64,000 nt of DNA from Aquilaria yunnanensis (Eukaryota > Streptophyta > Magnoliopsida > Malvales > Thymelaeaceae): positions 3,534,001-3,598,000 of the forward strand of contig JBDJPA010000011.1 in the NCBI GenBank assembly GCA_039654915.1. The letters run 5' to 3'. The notes beneath the pieces are model-generated. The model made no database searches. It was not told the DNA's origin and saw only the letters and a list, made by a program, of their open reading frames with translations. Within the stretch, counting starts at the first letter, position 1, and each line of letters begins with the position of its first letter. Positions 30,311 through 44,251 of the stretch are shown in pieces. A program made the translations under genes and the position numbers.

Positions 30311-33300
30311 TTTGGAGTGCTCAAATTAATATCAAGTCAGAAGTTGTAACAAGGCTGTTGTTGTGGAAGGGTGGGAGGCTACAACTCACAAGATCTGGTT
30401 TGAGTTTGTTTGAGACCTTGTTTTGTGCAGCGAAAAATAATTACAACAAAAATGAATGAAAATATCTCATACTATTTTTGGAGAAAAAATCTATATGCAA
30501 TGTAATGGTATACGGAGACAACTTTTTTTTATATATAACAAGGTGTTAAATACCGTTTCCGCTAGGTATATCGCATCCCAAATTTTTAAGGTATACTGCA
30601 TGGTATATCACACTACACCGTTACCATTTTTGAGAAAAAATAAATAAATGTTAGAATATTATTTTAAGATAACATAAATTCAATAATTTTTTTTGCACAT
30701 TTTATATGTATTCTAATTTTTTCTCATTATAATTTGCCAAATATAAATAAAATATATATGATAGAAGATATTTTTTAATACAATATATATATATAATACT
30801 TAGAAAGAAACAAATTTATTGATATAAGAGAAAAAAAATAATAGTTTAATAATAAAAATACATTTTCTAATACCACATTGAGTTCCTAGGTGACTCAAAG
30901 TAACTATTAAATTTTTATGTTAACTAAGAAAATTAACAAAAAGAATAAAAATAAATATTTATTTTATGATATTTGTATTAATTATATTTTAATGTTTTAT
31001 ATATTTATGATATTTTGATGTAAAATAACCAAAAGAATATTTCACATACATCAGTAAAAAATAAAATATTGTGATACGTTCCTCATTATATTTTCGGTAT
31101 ACTGTAATTTTTAGATAAAATGTACATAAAAATTGAACGGTATATGAAATACCACAAAATACCGTTGTATACTATTGGATAAAATAATAAAATGTAAAAA
31201 TATTTGTACCACATATTACTTACTCATGAGAAGCAGTATATCGGGATATTTAATTCCATGATATAAACACACAAAAAGAAAAAGAATTGAAGTATAAATG
31301 AAGAATCAATAAAAAGTGAGAAAGGAAGGTAGGAATTGAAAATTCGTACTTTTCAGTACATCATGACTACCAAGGAGATGTGCCTCTAAGATTTACAACA
31401 TGAAAACACAATGATATATAATTAGTTATCTTGCCACCAATGGAACACTATCTACAGTTCCACCAAAGATTCTGTATGATATATATGCGATATATAAATG
31501 ATTTGTTTAGGCTGGTTGCTTAATTTGCGGGCTTTTCAACTACTGCTTTTAAAGAAACTCTGAATTAAGAAAAGCAATATATACACCTACACGACTCGAT
31601 ACGTACGTCTAAGCTAATTCATCCTATCGAGTACTATCTTAGGGCAATAACTTAACATCATGTTAATTAAAAGGTTAACCGAATATATAGTTAGTTTCTA
31701 GTATTATAAATTAATTTTACATGGTATAAAAACTCTGATGTCAACCAATTAGTGACAAATGAAGCAATAATAAGGAACAACTATTTAAATAGACTGGCTA
31801 TTAAGCTTAGAGTTTTCAAACTTGTAATGGTATTGCATATTGCTAATACTATTATCAAACATATTTTAATTTCTGACCATAAAAGTGAGACACGTCTAAC
31901 ACAATGATAGACGATGATATATATACTAATATTTTCTTAATTTAGAGGCTAAGTTTGAAGTTTTAAGAATATATAGGATGGAAATATCCTTCTTCTTTTC
32001 GTTTTTTCCCCAAAGCATTTATAGATGAACAAAGCTGGATTTATCCTGTATTATATTTATATGTCAAGAAAAGGAATTGAATAGAAATATCCTTAGCTTA
32101 CCAGTGGATGGAACATTTTTCGTTCCCTCCCAGCTGTGCCTCTGATGATGTAAAGGGGTTAGGCTTTAATTCTTTGATAAGAGGACGCCGTCAAAAGTTG
32201 TTTTGCTTTTAATTTACTTTTTCTGATCCTTAACCTCCATCGTCTCTTTAAAAGTTTGCTCCTTTCTATTGCCCACCACCTGTCTTTTGTATTGTATCTA
32301 AGATTCACACACAGTATGGCCAGGCATCGTCTTGGGAGGGATTCCCTAATAAACACCTTTTATGCACAACCCATCAATATATATTTATGCACTAGATTTA
32401 ATATGGTTCAACTATTAAGTATCCTATGTTTATGGATAAAATAAAGTTTCATTGATACCGATAATAAAACTTACAAAAAAAAAAGAATTATCCGTTACCA
32501 TCTCAAATCAGATTTACCGTAGTTGCAGAATTCACAACAGAATTGTAAACATAATTATAGAATTTAATAATTAATTTTTTTTTTCATTTCGGATTGTAAT
32601 TGTAAAATTCTAAGATTTGGATTCAGAAACGAGATTTTGGTAAGTTCGGTTTCAACTCACCAAACTTTTTCTTATATCCAAAACCTTGACACATGTTTAT
32701 AAGCCACATTCAAACTGAAACCAAATAATAATAATATTAATAATAATAAATCCTAACCAAAATCGAAACGTTAAATTCACTCGCACATACCAAACCCTCA
32801 AACAACTAGGACATAATAACACAACCAAAATTACTTGGTCTCCAAGCAACAATCAATGGCCGCGCCTCACCTCCAACTCCGCAAGTCTCTAGGCCATGAA
32901 TTCCAAAATCGTGTGATTTTGGTTTAAATTCAAATCAAGTTTCCAAACTTTATAATTTTGGGACAACAACCCAACACATAAATATTTCTTATCGCATTTC
33001 ATTACATTTTACAGAAATTTTCAATTGGTAGAGTTCCACCTGAAATTGTGATTTTAAGATGAAAAATTTTACCAGTTACGCTAATTAACGTGTTCAGCAA
33101 AGTTACGGTAATCCTTATCAAGCTTTGACCAATACTCAATCCTTTTTTATTTTTTTGTTTGTTCATACAAATGCTGAAGCGTGAAATGCCAAGATACAGT
33201 GCCTTTAACTTTTATGGGACAAAATAATTATTAATTGCACAAACCCATGGAATAAGTATAAGTGGCTTCACCTTTTCCTTTCATACATGGATCAAGGGAT

Positions 33301-35469
33301 TCCCAGCGAAAAGCAAGCGCCTCCACCATCCAAATTAGGTCAGGGAAGTGACTTCACTTTTGCTTTAATGTCTTCAAGGCTGGAACTAATTGTATATACA
33401 AATACATTTTTGCATGATTGGTCCAACTTTAAAAGGAAAACAAATTCCCTATTTCACTTGAAGAAAAAAAATATATGTATTTCATTCAAAAACATTTGCC
33501 CAGTTATATTTTTCAAACATTTTTTTCAGTCCTTTTTCTAGTAATACTTTTTATACCCTTCACGAACGAAAAAAGGAAAAAGGAAAACCCCTATCTCGCC
33601 AAGGTTAATATTCACCTACCAGAATGAAACTACTTCAATTGTATTGATCGAAAATTTGTTCGGGGGAACTTTTTCTAGGTGTTATTTAAAATTTCCGATA
33701 TTATAAAGATACTCTAATGAACTGAAACAGTACTAATACTGATTACTTTAGCATGAAAGTTGTCTAAAATTAACGTCTGGCCAAACTTTATCATATGCAT
33801 ATCTAGGATTCTTTTTTTCTTATAAATGTTGCTAATGGCGATCACTATCTCCCGAATCCCGTCGCCAATCCCATCAAATTGAGGTTGTCTTTTACTAATA
33901 ATATTTGGAAAACACAAGATAATTTTAATAATATGTAGTAGATTGAATCTTTGCAAAGTAAGTTGAGGTTGGTACTTTATTGCCACTTGTCTTTCTTTTG
34001 TTTTTTCTATCCAAATGTAGTGGTCCTATTTTATTTCTGGAAAGTTGTAAAGATCTTCACCAGACGCAAAGAGTCCTAGGAATCAACTGGCACTAGTCAC
34101 TACTTGCTTTCTGCTGGAATATACTTTACCAAACATTACATTATGTTCCACATCAATTATTAACATTTAGATTAGTAGTTTTCACCTGCCGGGTGAAAGA
34201 TAATATCGGTTTCAGAAAAGCTTTTTAAGCTGGGGAGTGCCCATCAACTCACTCTACGACTCATCCCCTTCGTTCAGTTACTCTATCATTGGTCCTTTTT
34301 TTTTTCCTTCGTTCACAGGTGATACATCACTACGTAGTTAAGAAACTAAAGGGGCAAGCATTCGGTTTATACGACAGTCTATTGGGGAAAAAAAACAAAA
34401 GATTGATCAAATGAAACCTGGACTTGAACCGTGGAGTGGAGGCAAGAGAGGATCGTATAAATAGGCAAGATCAAGAATCCACCAAATAGGACTTTGCCAT
34501 ATTCATTCTTTCTACAAAAGGATGAAACCAAACATCTAGAAGTTCCCAATTCTCCATGTCATTATAAGCTAATTCAATTTTCCACCTTAGGATTTCTTTT
34601 TTTTTTTTTTTTTTTAACCTTTGAATCGTATTACAACTATGAGGTCTCATTTTCCAGATGAATTTGTTGATCCACCTTCACAGTGAAAATACAAATCAAT
34701 TGTCTTGGCTTAACTTGTATCCCGTCCATTCATAAAACCCGTTCATGTACATCTATGTATAGACACACGAAACTGACCCAACTGATTTAACCTTCTGTAT
34801 CTACATCTAACAGGAGGTAAAGCCATGCATTTGCAGAAAATTTCACCTGTGTCCTTAACCGTCAAGCCCCCAGCTGACGTTTGAAAAATGTAATTTAGCA
34901 TCAACCTACCAATTTAGCACAAAATGAGTCAGACAGGAGAAAGAGCAGCTGTCTGTTATTCATCAAGGAAGAAGGGGAAAAATGAAAAACAGAAACGCAT
35001 ACAATTAACAGGTTAATCAGCAGAATGCCAGGCTGCAACTGCCGGTATAAGATGGGTTTTAGATGTGCATGGCACATGGCACAACCCCCACGCGCATACG
35101 TGGACACATCAATAAAATGGGCAGAACTCCACAGTGAGGGAACTTCTAATAGCTTCAGGCAAAACCATTTATTTCATTTTGGGATTCATATTACCGTTAA
35201 ACTTTATGTAGAAGCAACCAGCTTTTGAAATTCTAGGGCATATATTGAAATGGCTGTCACCAATGCTACCAAGGGAGTGGGATGATATTGCAAATGAAAA
35301 CAGCTAACTAGGCAGGACCTCACTCAGGTTATGAGCTATAAGTGAGAGTTAAGAAGGGAGCTAAACAATTTACCAAATGCAAGACGTATCTGTGTTTATA
35401 AGACGTAAAAACATAGAGTTTCAACTTGAAGCTTTAATTAGATTGCACATAAAACTTACAAGTACTGTA
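30311..35469. other. Intergenic DNA, AT-rich, no gene recognised
   Basis: Between about 30535 and 31190, GGTATA/TATACC words recur near both ends, hinting at a diverged foldback element without clear borders. Frames at 33287-33541 and 34901-35228 show no recognisable domain. A TATA-like TATAAATAGG at 34456 is not followed by a convincing gene. A T-run of about 19 lies near 34590. Confidence 0.5.
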
Positions 35470-38400
35470 TCATTTCTTTGTGGCATCAATGAACATGGCT
35501 CGAGTCCAATGCTCAACATCCTCAGACTCTGATGGAGGTGGGGGAAGTGTTGGGTGCTCCACGAAATCCCATTCATCATTAAGGCCTCCGTTCTTCCCAC
35601 CATTGGGCATCTCAGTAGCATAAAGAAAGCTGGCTGCGTAACTTGGAAGGTTTTGATAAGAAGCATTTCTCTGCAAATCAGTACAAGTGATCAGAATCAC
35701 TGCAATTCAACCAACATGCAGAAAACAGTCTGGAACCACAGCCATATAATTTTTCTTACTTATAACAATAAGCATGTAGCTTTAGAGTCAACAAAAAAAT
35801 CACATGAATAACAATCAAAACCACGGCATAAATTGAAACACTGACACTGTACTATCTCTTCCAATACAACACATCTCCTTCTGGAGAACTCTAGTTCTAA
35901 GAAAATCACCAAAGAACACATCAGAACCATCCAGCCCACTTCCCAGACATTTTGCATGTCAAGTTCTGATGAAAGAAGTTATTTTTACAACCAGAAGCAG
36001 AAGAAGAAGAAGCAGACCACTTAAGACAATTTCAGACTACATTGATTCAGATAAAATTGCTGACACATGAAATAACAAATTTAGAAATGTAGCAGGGTTC
36101 AGGATTGATGCTATACCGCCATGGACATGATATGTGCACTTTCCAGTAAAGTGGTTGATGACATAGAAGAGTTCTCATTCCATACGGATCTATTTACTGG
36201 CTGAGTTTGCTTGGATGACCTGACAGCAAAAGGTGAAGCATAATGGATAACCTGCTAGATGCTTTTCATGCTTATGCATGTTTCTACTTTTGAATACCAT
36301 TGCATTTCACAAAACGCGAGGTAATATGCCTAATTTAGCATAAAAAGCACAGGAGATGGGATGGGAACTGTGGGATGACAGAACAGCAATTATTCTAGTA
36401 TCCGAAGCAGATTTTCTGTTGCTAGCCCCTAAAATATATTAAGAACACACACACATAAGCATGAAAAAACTCAAGCTAAGTGAACCACTTATGTTCAGCA
36501 AAACATGTTAGTCATTTTTCACTCAAGCACCAGAAAAGTTCAAGTAGCAAGTCATTTATGCGTCCATTAGGGACTTGATGTGAATTTCTAGCAAAACAAG
36601 TGAATGATAAAATTCTCAATGACTATGGATTTCTAGTGGACTACCTCTATCAACGGCATACACTTCTCACTCAATCAAGATGAATAAAATAGCTATAAAC
36701 CCAGATTAACATGCTTCAGACAAAACCTGATCAAATAGGATAACAAAGGAAAACACTTGTGTTGGAAATTATGCATTTCTCAGACTGACACCAAATACTA
36801 TTTCCTCTTAAGTCAAATGAAATGGAATTCTGAAACTAACAAGGTGTTAATTTCAGGCTCCGCAAGACTAAATAATGATCAGATCATGAATATGAAAGGC
36901 AATCAAGAAAAGAGATAACCTACCTTGCACAGGCCATTTTCAAAGAGAAAACAGAGCGAACTTCCTTGGATGAAGAAAGAGTGGCTAATAGTTTTGAAAA
37001 GGCTTCAAATGTAGATGCCTCAGAAGGAATATCCAAACACAGCAAATTATTGCAGTAAGCAGTAACACACGCAACACTTTTCTTGAGAAGCGATATTCCT
37101 TTCTGCAAGTCCTTATGAGTTTCAACAGAATGTAGAGAAGCTGTAGAATAGTTAAAGCTACCACTTCCAGAAGAATCCAGCCTAGACTTTCTGTCTGATT
37201 CCATTGAAGCAACACCAAAATTACTGGAGCTTCTGTCCGCCCATGAAGTATCCCCACTGGTGGAGCAATAATTTTGACGAGGTATAAAAAGTGGATATTC
37301 ATTGCTGCAAAGCCCAGAATGTAAATCCTCAGAGTGAGGCGTGAAAATAAATAATAAGTATGCATTACTATGTCCAGCCAATTTACCTTCGGGAAGAAGG
37401 GCGTGCATCCCAATAAGAATCTCTTTGCCATATGCGCGAGCAAGAACCCTGAGGTGAATTATGTTCTGATGAATAAAACAATCATATACACTATATTTGG
37501 GTCCATAGATCTCAACAGACACACTCACACACGCATGATTGTGCACAAATACAGTTTCTTAACTACATTACATTACATAAGCAAGAAAATGTCCATTGAT
37601 TAAAGATACTCAAGACTGAGGAATGTGCTTCAGCAGACGAAGTTCGTAATTTGCTTTTGAAAACAGATAGATGGATAAATAAGTAAATAAATACAAACTA
37701 AATGAAATATGAACAACTCCATGCTACAAACATCAAAGTCTCACTTTAGAATATAGATCAAAGGAATAAATGCCTGGCATTTGAAAGCCAACGTTCATAA
37801 GATGATTAAGAAAATATTTATAAGTTCCCCACAACATCAACATATCTATCATCAATACTTGTTGGTAATAAAAGAAATTCATGCGCCCATCCATGATTCA
37901 TCACTCTATACGTAACCAAAAAGATCAGCCTGCAAGAACCTACTTTTCAAAAAACTCATGAAATCTAGAATAAGAAAAGGAAACTTGAAAAAAAAAAAAC
38001 TCTGAAAAATGTTTCAGCTGGACAGAAACACCTTACCGCAAAACCTGAGTTATGTAAAGCAGGAGCAGCCACATTACGAACAACAAGATTCAGAAGCTGC
38101 ACCATGTATCTGCTCCAAATCATATTTATTAGAAGCTAATCAAATGGTTCACAAAATAGCAGTTCCCTGAAACTAGGAAGAAAGGATTCTTTGAAATACT
38201 AACAATATTGATGACGAACAATTTAACCTAGTGAGCCAATCTGTCAAAGTTTCTTACTTAAAGTATATGAAAATGTGCTTTTAGGAAGGAGATTAAAAAA
38301 CTAACCCCAAGGATGCAGCCACTTCTTCTGATGGCACAGAGTGAGGATCAAGTCCTTTTGGTAAGCGTGCATTGCAAATTACATCATACTGACTGTTGGA

Positions 38401-40135
38401 GCCATCTTTTCTATCCCCATCTAAGTTAACCTGAGATGGTTTCCGGGTAAGAGGAAAGGGGATACAACGTTACTTAAAAGCTCATACTCTAAGCCTAACC
38501 TAAACAGTGTTGGGGAAAAAATTATTTTCTAAAAGGGGAGCAAAGGAGCCATCAATTTCACTAATGAAACCACAACACCATATATCTGAACAACCATATA
38601 TGGTTCAAGTGTTGCATATTTTCAAACAACATAGGAGTCCTACAAATAAAGTAGAATGCTTTTGTGACAACCATTCACCCAAGCATTATGGCCTTACTTA
38701 AAATTCCATCTTTGTTACTAATATTTGCTAATCCCAAAAATGTCCTAGAGCTGTGTCAACATACAACCTTCTGTAAGCAGGCAAATGCAATGGCATTGGA
38801 GGGAGATTCTGTTTTCAGAATGTAACAGATTCTTCTTTCCAACAGCAGTCACCTCCGGTAAAACTAACCAAAGAGTAGTTTCACAATGCATGAAGAGTCA
38901 CCAGTTTTCGACAACAAAATATATAATTTTTCTGAAATCAACAAATTTCAAATAGAAATGCTTGCTAAGTGATTAGCACTTCTATTTGATATGACTACTA
39001 TGATAGCAGTATAAGGTTCACAACCAAAGAAAGGACAATTGATTCAAGAGGTGGACATTTATGTTAGAAACGACAATAGCTTTACTTTAAGTATTTACCC
39101 GTCGTTGAGGAAACAATTTACATATTTGTTTTATCACCACAGACTGTTTATGGAGGCGTTCTGAGGTGATTGCCATCTGCAATATATTAAAAGAGAACCT
39201 TTGTTCAAAAAATGAAGACAACTTTGTAGGCTATGCCAAGCAAAGTAAAACATGAACATAAATAAGATAGTCAAAAGAAAAATAAAATAATGCTTACATG
39301 ACCCAAACTCTGTGTGCATATAAGGTTGGGATAGAACTTCTCCAGTAGGTCCACATGATTTTTATCCAACTGCAAGGAAACCATAACAAAGCTTCAACTC
39401 GATTATATATGAATGGCATAGAAGAAAATAATGGACTTGCCAATACCAAGCCACGAGCTGATTCAAGGACACCATATTTAAACTTTAGATCATTGGACAC
39501 CTGCTCAACCTTAGCCTTCCCTAAGAAAGACAATTTTCGCTTAGTTATGTTGGTAATAACACAAAGCCACATAATTACATATGACTAGGCCAAATAACGG
39601 AGCTTCAGAAAGATCACCAAACCTTGGGCAAGCTGTTCTTTACTACGACGTAGCTTTTCCTTCAAATCTGCAAGCTTTTCATTCTGAATCACCTTCCAGT
39701 TACATTGATCATCTGCTTTTGCCTGAAGAACATAAACTCTTAATCAAATTCCAAAAAAGGAACAAACATTCAATTCGGTGGCACGCAAAAGGGAAAGAAA
39801 ACCTTGGCCACCAGCACTTGACTCAATTTGGAATACAAGAAATCTCTTCGATTCTTCAATGATTTCAACAATGTATTGTACTCGTTCAACCTGAATTCAC
39901 CAGCAAAGCTTATAATTTTGGCTATGGAAGAAAGGCGAGCCCATATCAATTAGTAAGCCTACCAAAGTAAAATGAGCAACAAAACTGGCGAGAAGATTTC
40001 AGAAGCTATAACTCGAATCAAGAAGGACGAAGAGTTATTAGCTTCAGGCTTATACCTGTAATTAACGCAAACGGTGCAGATTGAAGGGCGATTTGAATTC
40101 TCACAAATTGCGCAGTGGCTGGCTTTCTTAGACAT
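35470..40135 (-). CDS. ATG14: ATG14-like subunit of the class III PI3-kinase autophagy complex
   Basis: Twelve coding exons on the minus strand: 40135-40056, 39890-39803, 39722-39623, 39520-39447, 39369-39298, 39176-39099, 38430-38306, 38109-38037, 37448-37387, 37304-36924, 36219-36117 and 35670-35470. All have GT-AG borders, and the phases join to 478 codons plus TGA. The N-terminus reads MSKKASHCAICENSN and continues to a second CxxC pair (CTVC), the cysteine repeat typical of ATG14/Barkor proteins. A predicted coiled coil (residues about 30-120) follows, then the conserved LEKFYPNLICTQSLGHMAIT. The middle carries GSCSRIWQRDSYWDARPSSR, and the C-terminal half has KDLQKGISLLKKSVACVTAY. By family knowledge ATG14 directs VPS34-VPS15-ATG6 to the forming autophagosome to make PI3P. 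The start is chosen because the first cysteine pair lies directly after it and no in-frame upstream ATG is seen. It is similar to Arabidopsis ATG14a/b from memory. UVRAG/VPS38 is the main alternative but lacks this N-terminal cysteine repeat. Confidence 0.88.
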
Positions 40136-41640
40136 CGTCTAATTAAGTACTTCTACATCATAGAACCGAAGTCGAATCCCTGAATCGAAAAGCACGCGAA
40201 AACCTGACCTCGGTCCGGCCTTTGCTACTTCCCCAATTCGTTAAAGATGTTCGGAAATCATGACAGCGGCTGCTCCACCAACGGAGATCGGATTGGATGA
40301 CGGCCGATTCAAGCGGAGAAGGAATCGTCCACGGGAAGCGAAGGAAGAAACTTTGGCTATCGTTAGGAACGTTTATGCTTGCAACCGATGCTGGCGATTC
40401 TGGATACGAAGCAAATAACGTGCAAAACTGTTCGAATTTTTTGAATTCGAAGTCCTTCACGGTGAATTTCTTGTTTCTTTTGTTTTTTTATTGTAAAACT
40501 TTCGGTGAAACGGGAAAAGATGAAAAAGGCCAACCTGTGGATGTTATTACTAATGATCAGTATTTCCATATGCCATACAAAAGATTACTGTTTAGGGAAG
40601 ATTAAGTGATGACTTATTTAATAGTAATTAAATTTATTAATTTTTCATTTAACTTGTATATATATTGAAATTCTATAACTTAAGACACTCAAAATGTATT
40701 TTAAACTATTTTTTAATATAAATACTTTTTATTAAAATTTCTTTTTTTAGCTTGGTTAGGAAAAAAATTCTTAAAAAATTAATTAATTTTTAAAAAAAAT
40801 ATTTTGAAGTGATTATTAGGTAGATAGAGTGTAAGTAAGTTTCTAAATGATTATAAATAAAAAAAATTAAATTAAAAATAATAAAAATTTTATTTTTGTA
40901 TTTTAAAAAATAGTATTGAACACAGGTTCATAATAATACTTTCCAAAGTTTTGACTATAAAGCAACACTTGAGTTGTTTATTCTCCTTTCTTTCAAATGG
41001 TGACAATTAGTCACTAGATTGTAACCCACACTTTGTTATGAGGCATTCAATGAAAATACGAATTTTTCATTTTTATTTTATTTGTAGAGAAAAAAGTACT
41101 AATAATTCAAAAATAATAATGATCAATTCAAAAGATCTAAAAAATTGAAACGTCTAAGATATTGGAAACAAAATTCGATAAGCAGAAAACATAAGGCATA
41201 AGACCAATGTAATGAATTTGGGATTGTAGTATAAGTCGAGTCTTAAGTGCCACTTGTAAAAGTTGGGGGGCTAAAACACAAAAATAAAAAATTTAAGACA
41301 AAGTGGTAAAAATATCTACTTTTAAAGTTTGATGACAAAAAATGAAAAAGACATCATTGTAGAAAAACATAGAACCAATTATGTAATTTACCATTTTTTG
41401 GTTTAAAAAAATGTTTGGATCGAGTGAAAACAAAGTGTACTTTCAAAGTTTGAGGATCAGAAAACATTCGTAAAAGCTAAATGTCTTACATGAGTTAGCG
41501 AAATCCAAAGATGAGCATTTACTTCAAGGGGTAGTTTGGCAACGTTTAATTGGATTAATGGGAATGAATTATTCTATAGGTCAAAGGTGGGTCAAAGTAA
41601 AAAATGGAGAAGGGTCATGCTTTTTTAATTATTTACAAAA
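40136..41640. other. Upstream region of the ATG14-like gene and AT-rich DNA
   Basis: The first 250 bases are of mixed composition and probably contain the 5' UTR and promoter of the minus-strand gene. No clear TATA box was found. The plus-strand frame 40297-40605 lies in this region and shows no domain. From about 40600 the DNA is AT-rich and without recognised features. Confidence 0.45.
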
Positions 41641-41810
41641 TTTTGCAGCAAGGTAGGACTATCCCTATTTCGTTGTTGCGCTCCGACTTCAGACACAGCT
41701 CGTCCTCTCTAGTTTTCTGTCCCCTTTAGCTACAACTAGCTCGTCCTCCGTGTGAGTTCCTCGCCTCATTCCAGCTCCCGTTGGCCATCCTTTCTTTAAT
41801 TTAGGTCTTT

Positions 41811-41992
41811 GCCGCCGGATCCAACCCTCCATACTCCCGAAGACTCGCATCTTTTGCTATTAGGCTAAATCCCGCCATCTTTCACGTTCAATCCGTCTTT
41901 CACCGCTAGATCCAACCCTCCCCACTCCCGGACACTTGCATCTTTAGCTGTTGGTCCAAATCCCATTGTTTTTCGCACTTAATCTATCTCTA
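41811..41992. repeat. Tandem duplication, 91-bp period, in a GC-richer island
   Basis: GATCCAACCCTCC occurs at 41818 and 41909, each followed by ACTCCCG and then a CATCTTT.GCT core at matching spacing. The surrounding 41650-42130 is richer in GC than its neighbourhood and may be an old transposon interior or a CpG-rich fragment of unknown origin. Confidence 0.65.
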
Positions 41993-42459
41993 GCCACCTC
42001 TATTCATCCGTCCGTCTAGGTAACGCATGGACGCCTTGTGCTATCCTGGTATTTATTAGTGAACCCAACGCTGAATCGATGGATCTGAAGCACAAGTCAG
42101 CCGATGGGTCTCCATCTGCGACAAATTAAGGCTAAAATTATGGCATTTTGCTGTAATGGCACAATGATGTAATTAAGGCCAAAACCAGAAACCTTTCATA
42201 ACAAACTCCCATGACCAGCCAAAAACCCAACCCAACTTGACCCAACATTAATTGATGCTCATTAATTTGATTTAAATAAAACGAACTAGCCCCAAGTTTG
42301 CAACCTATAGCATAAATTGGTAGATTTGGAGTGTGAAAATCAATGTTTCTAACAAGAAATTGATGTAATCAAACAAAAATCTTCATAAGTTGTAGACTAA
42401 CTTCATCAAAACTCGTTAGACTTTCTTGACATTCCTAAGGTTTTACAAGCTTATAAGTC

Positions 42460-42609
42460 CAGAGTTTTGGTATACTCTTCCCATAGGGTTGGTCAGCAGT
42501 TGTCCTTTAGACGAAAGGAAAAGCGAGTCACTTGCCTCAAGTGTGGAAAACCTCTTTATAAGGGAACAAGTTGTTTGAATCTGAAAAGCCCTTTCCTTAA
42601 TGAATCCTA
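42460..42609 (+). pseudogene. Fragment of retrotransposon gag zinc knuckle
   Basis: The plus strand reads RRKEKRVTCLKCGKPLYKGT followed by Ser-Cys. This is a CX2CX4HX4C knuckle with Tyr in place of His, a C-to-T change. The basic stretch before it is typical of gypsy or copia gag ends. No neighbouring pol was recognised. Confidence 0.4.
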
Positions 42610-44246
42610 AAAAAATTTCTAATATATGCAAAAGTTAGGTTCTAAGGCCAATGAGGATGGTCATTTCAACCAGGTTTTATGCCAAAATCAGTGCTAACAA
42701 CTAATATTCTCTCCTCAAACATTTAGTCTAATGAAGACGAATTTGGACCCGCCTTCGACTCTTTACACTTAGTTGTTAAGTTAAGGAAAAAGAAAATTGC
42801 ATAACTTTGTTCCATAAAAATGAAACACTGAGTTAGATGCTGCTGCTAAGTCAAGGCTTTTCCCCAACTAAATGTAAAGATTCTTTACCCTATCAACCAT
42901 CCAGGTTCTTCAAAAGATTGAAGGAACTTGTGGATGTTGGGGACTTCGGGCACCTTGTTCCTTTTACTGAGCACAAGGATTCAAGTGTCTTTCATCCTTC
43001 TAAGTTGCCTAAGAAATCAAAGGTAAGATGTAACCAATCAAGTACAAAAGAACACATCCACCAAGTTTACCACTATTTTCAATGACCAGGTTAATGGCTT
43101 GATTTTTCATGGAGAAACCAATTAGTTATGCAACGTTACTGGAAGCAAGCGAGCTTGTTGGGAAGATAGTTAGTTGTTTGCAAAGAGACACCAAAGGCAT
43201 CTAGTGGATGCATATCTTAACAACTCCAATTTGATGAAAAGTAGAAGTCAAGTAAGGTTTCACACCAGTTAAATGAGTTACTAATAGAAATATGTCCTTT
43301 CATACTTTAAGGTTCTTGGTTTGACTTAATTTCCATTGCCGGAGATTTTGTCACTTAACCTTTTGGATTATCCGTTCTCTACCCTTATTCTCTCTTATTT
43401 ATTTTGAATACCAAAAAAATATTACCATAGACAAATAGAGGACCACTTGTGTAGTTTACCTTTTTTAGTCCAAACAAAAACATCTAAAAAAGCAACCTAG
43501 GAAAAAAATAACCAATATTGTAGCAGCACGAGCATTGTTCAAAAAACTAGTGCAAACAATGCCATCCAGGTAGTTAGTGAATGTAATATACTCACTCAGT
43601 CTCAAATTAATTAAAATATTTGAAGTTGATGTGGAGATAAAGAAACAAATGACAATGACATAATTTAAGCGTAAGAAGTATATTTTAGCTTAAATGTTTG
43701 TCTAATCAACTGATCAACGTCATATTACAAATGAAGAAATTGCTCATTTAACTAAAATTGTCTCCCATTGTTGAGTCCATTTGGCTGGGACATGAATCTT
43801 TGGTAAATGATTCATAATTTAAAAAAAAAAACTCTTTGGTAAAGAAGCATAAAAGTCATGCACCTATGAAAAAACATTAAATGACGTCACATGACTCATT
43901 ATAATATGTTAATATGTTAAATAAGTAACACATATATGAAATGCTTAAAAATTAAATAATAAAAAGAAAAATGTATAAAATATAATAAAATGAGAAAAAA
44001 GTAGTAGCATGAAAAATTAAGAAAAATTATGTTATGTGATTTAATATATGTAAATATATTTGTAAACTTTTTTTTTAAAAAACATATTTGAGTATTTTGA
44101 ATGTTAATAAAACATAAATAAAAAGTTTAAAAGGTAGAGATCATTTTAAAAATAAAACACATATTGAAAAATGATTAAGAAAATAACAAAAAAATGTTAT
44201 TAATTTGTAAGAAAATGCAACATAAGTATGAATTATCTTATAATAA
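42610..44246. other. Intergenic DNA, no gene recognised
   Basis: A short frame at 42837-43085 has no recognisable domain. From 43580 onward the DNA is strongly AT-rich up to the solo LTR. Confidence 0.45.
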
Positions 44247-44251
44247 AGTAT

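Noticed and set aside
34456..34465. TATA box of a hidden gene
   Set aside because: TATAAATAGG is present, but no start codon with a usable frame or splice pattern follows.
40297..40605. 102-codon plus-strand frame upstream of the ATG14-like gene
   Set aside because: No domain, runs into AT-rich DNA, and overlaps the expected promoter of the opposite gene.
42837..43085. 82-codon plus-strand frame as a gene
   Set aside because: No recognisable domain, no splice-joined continuation and no promoter; surrounded by decayed repeats.
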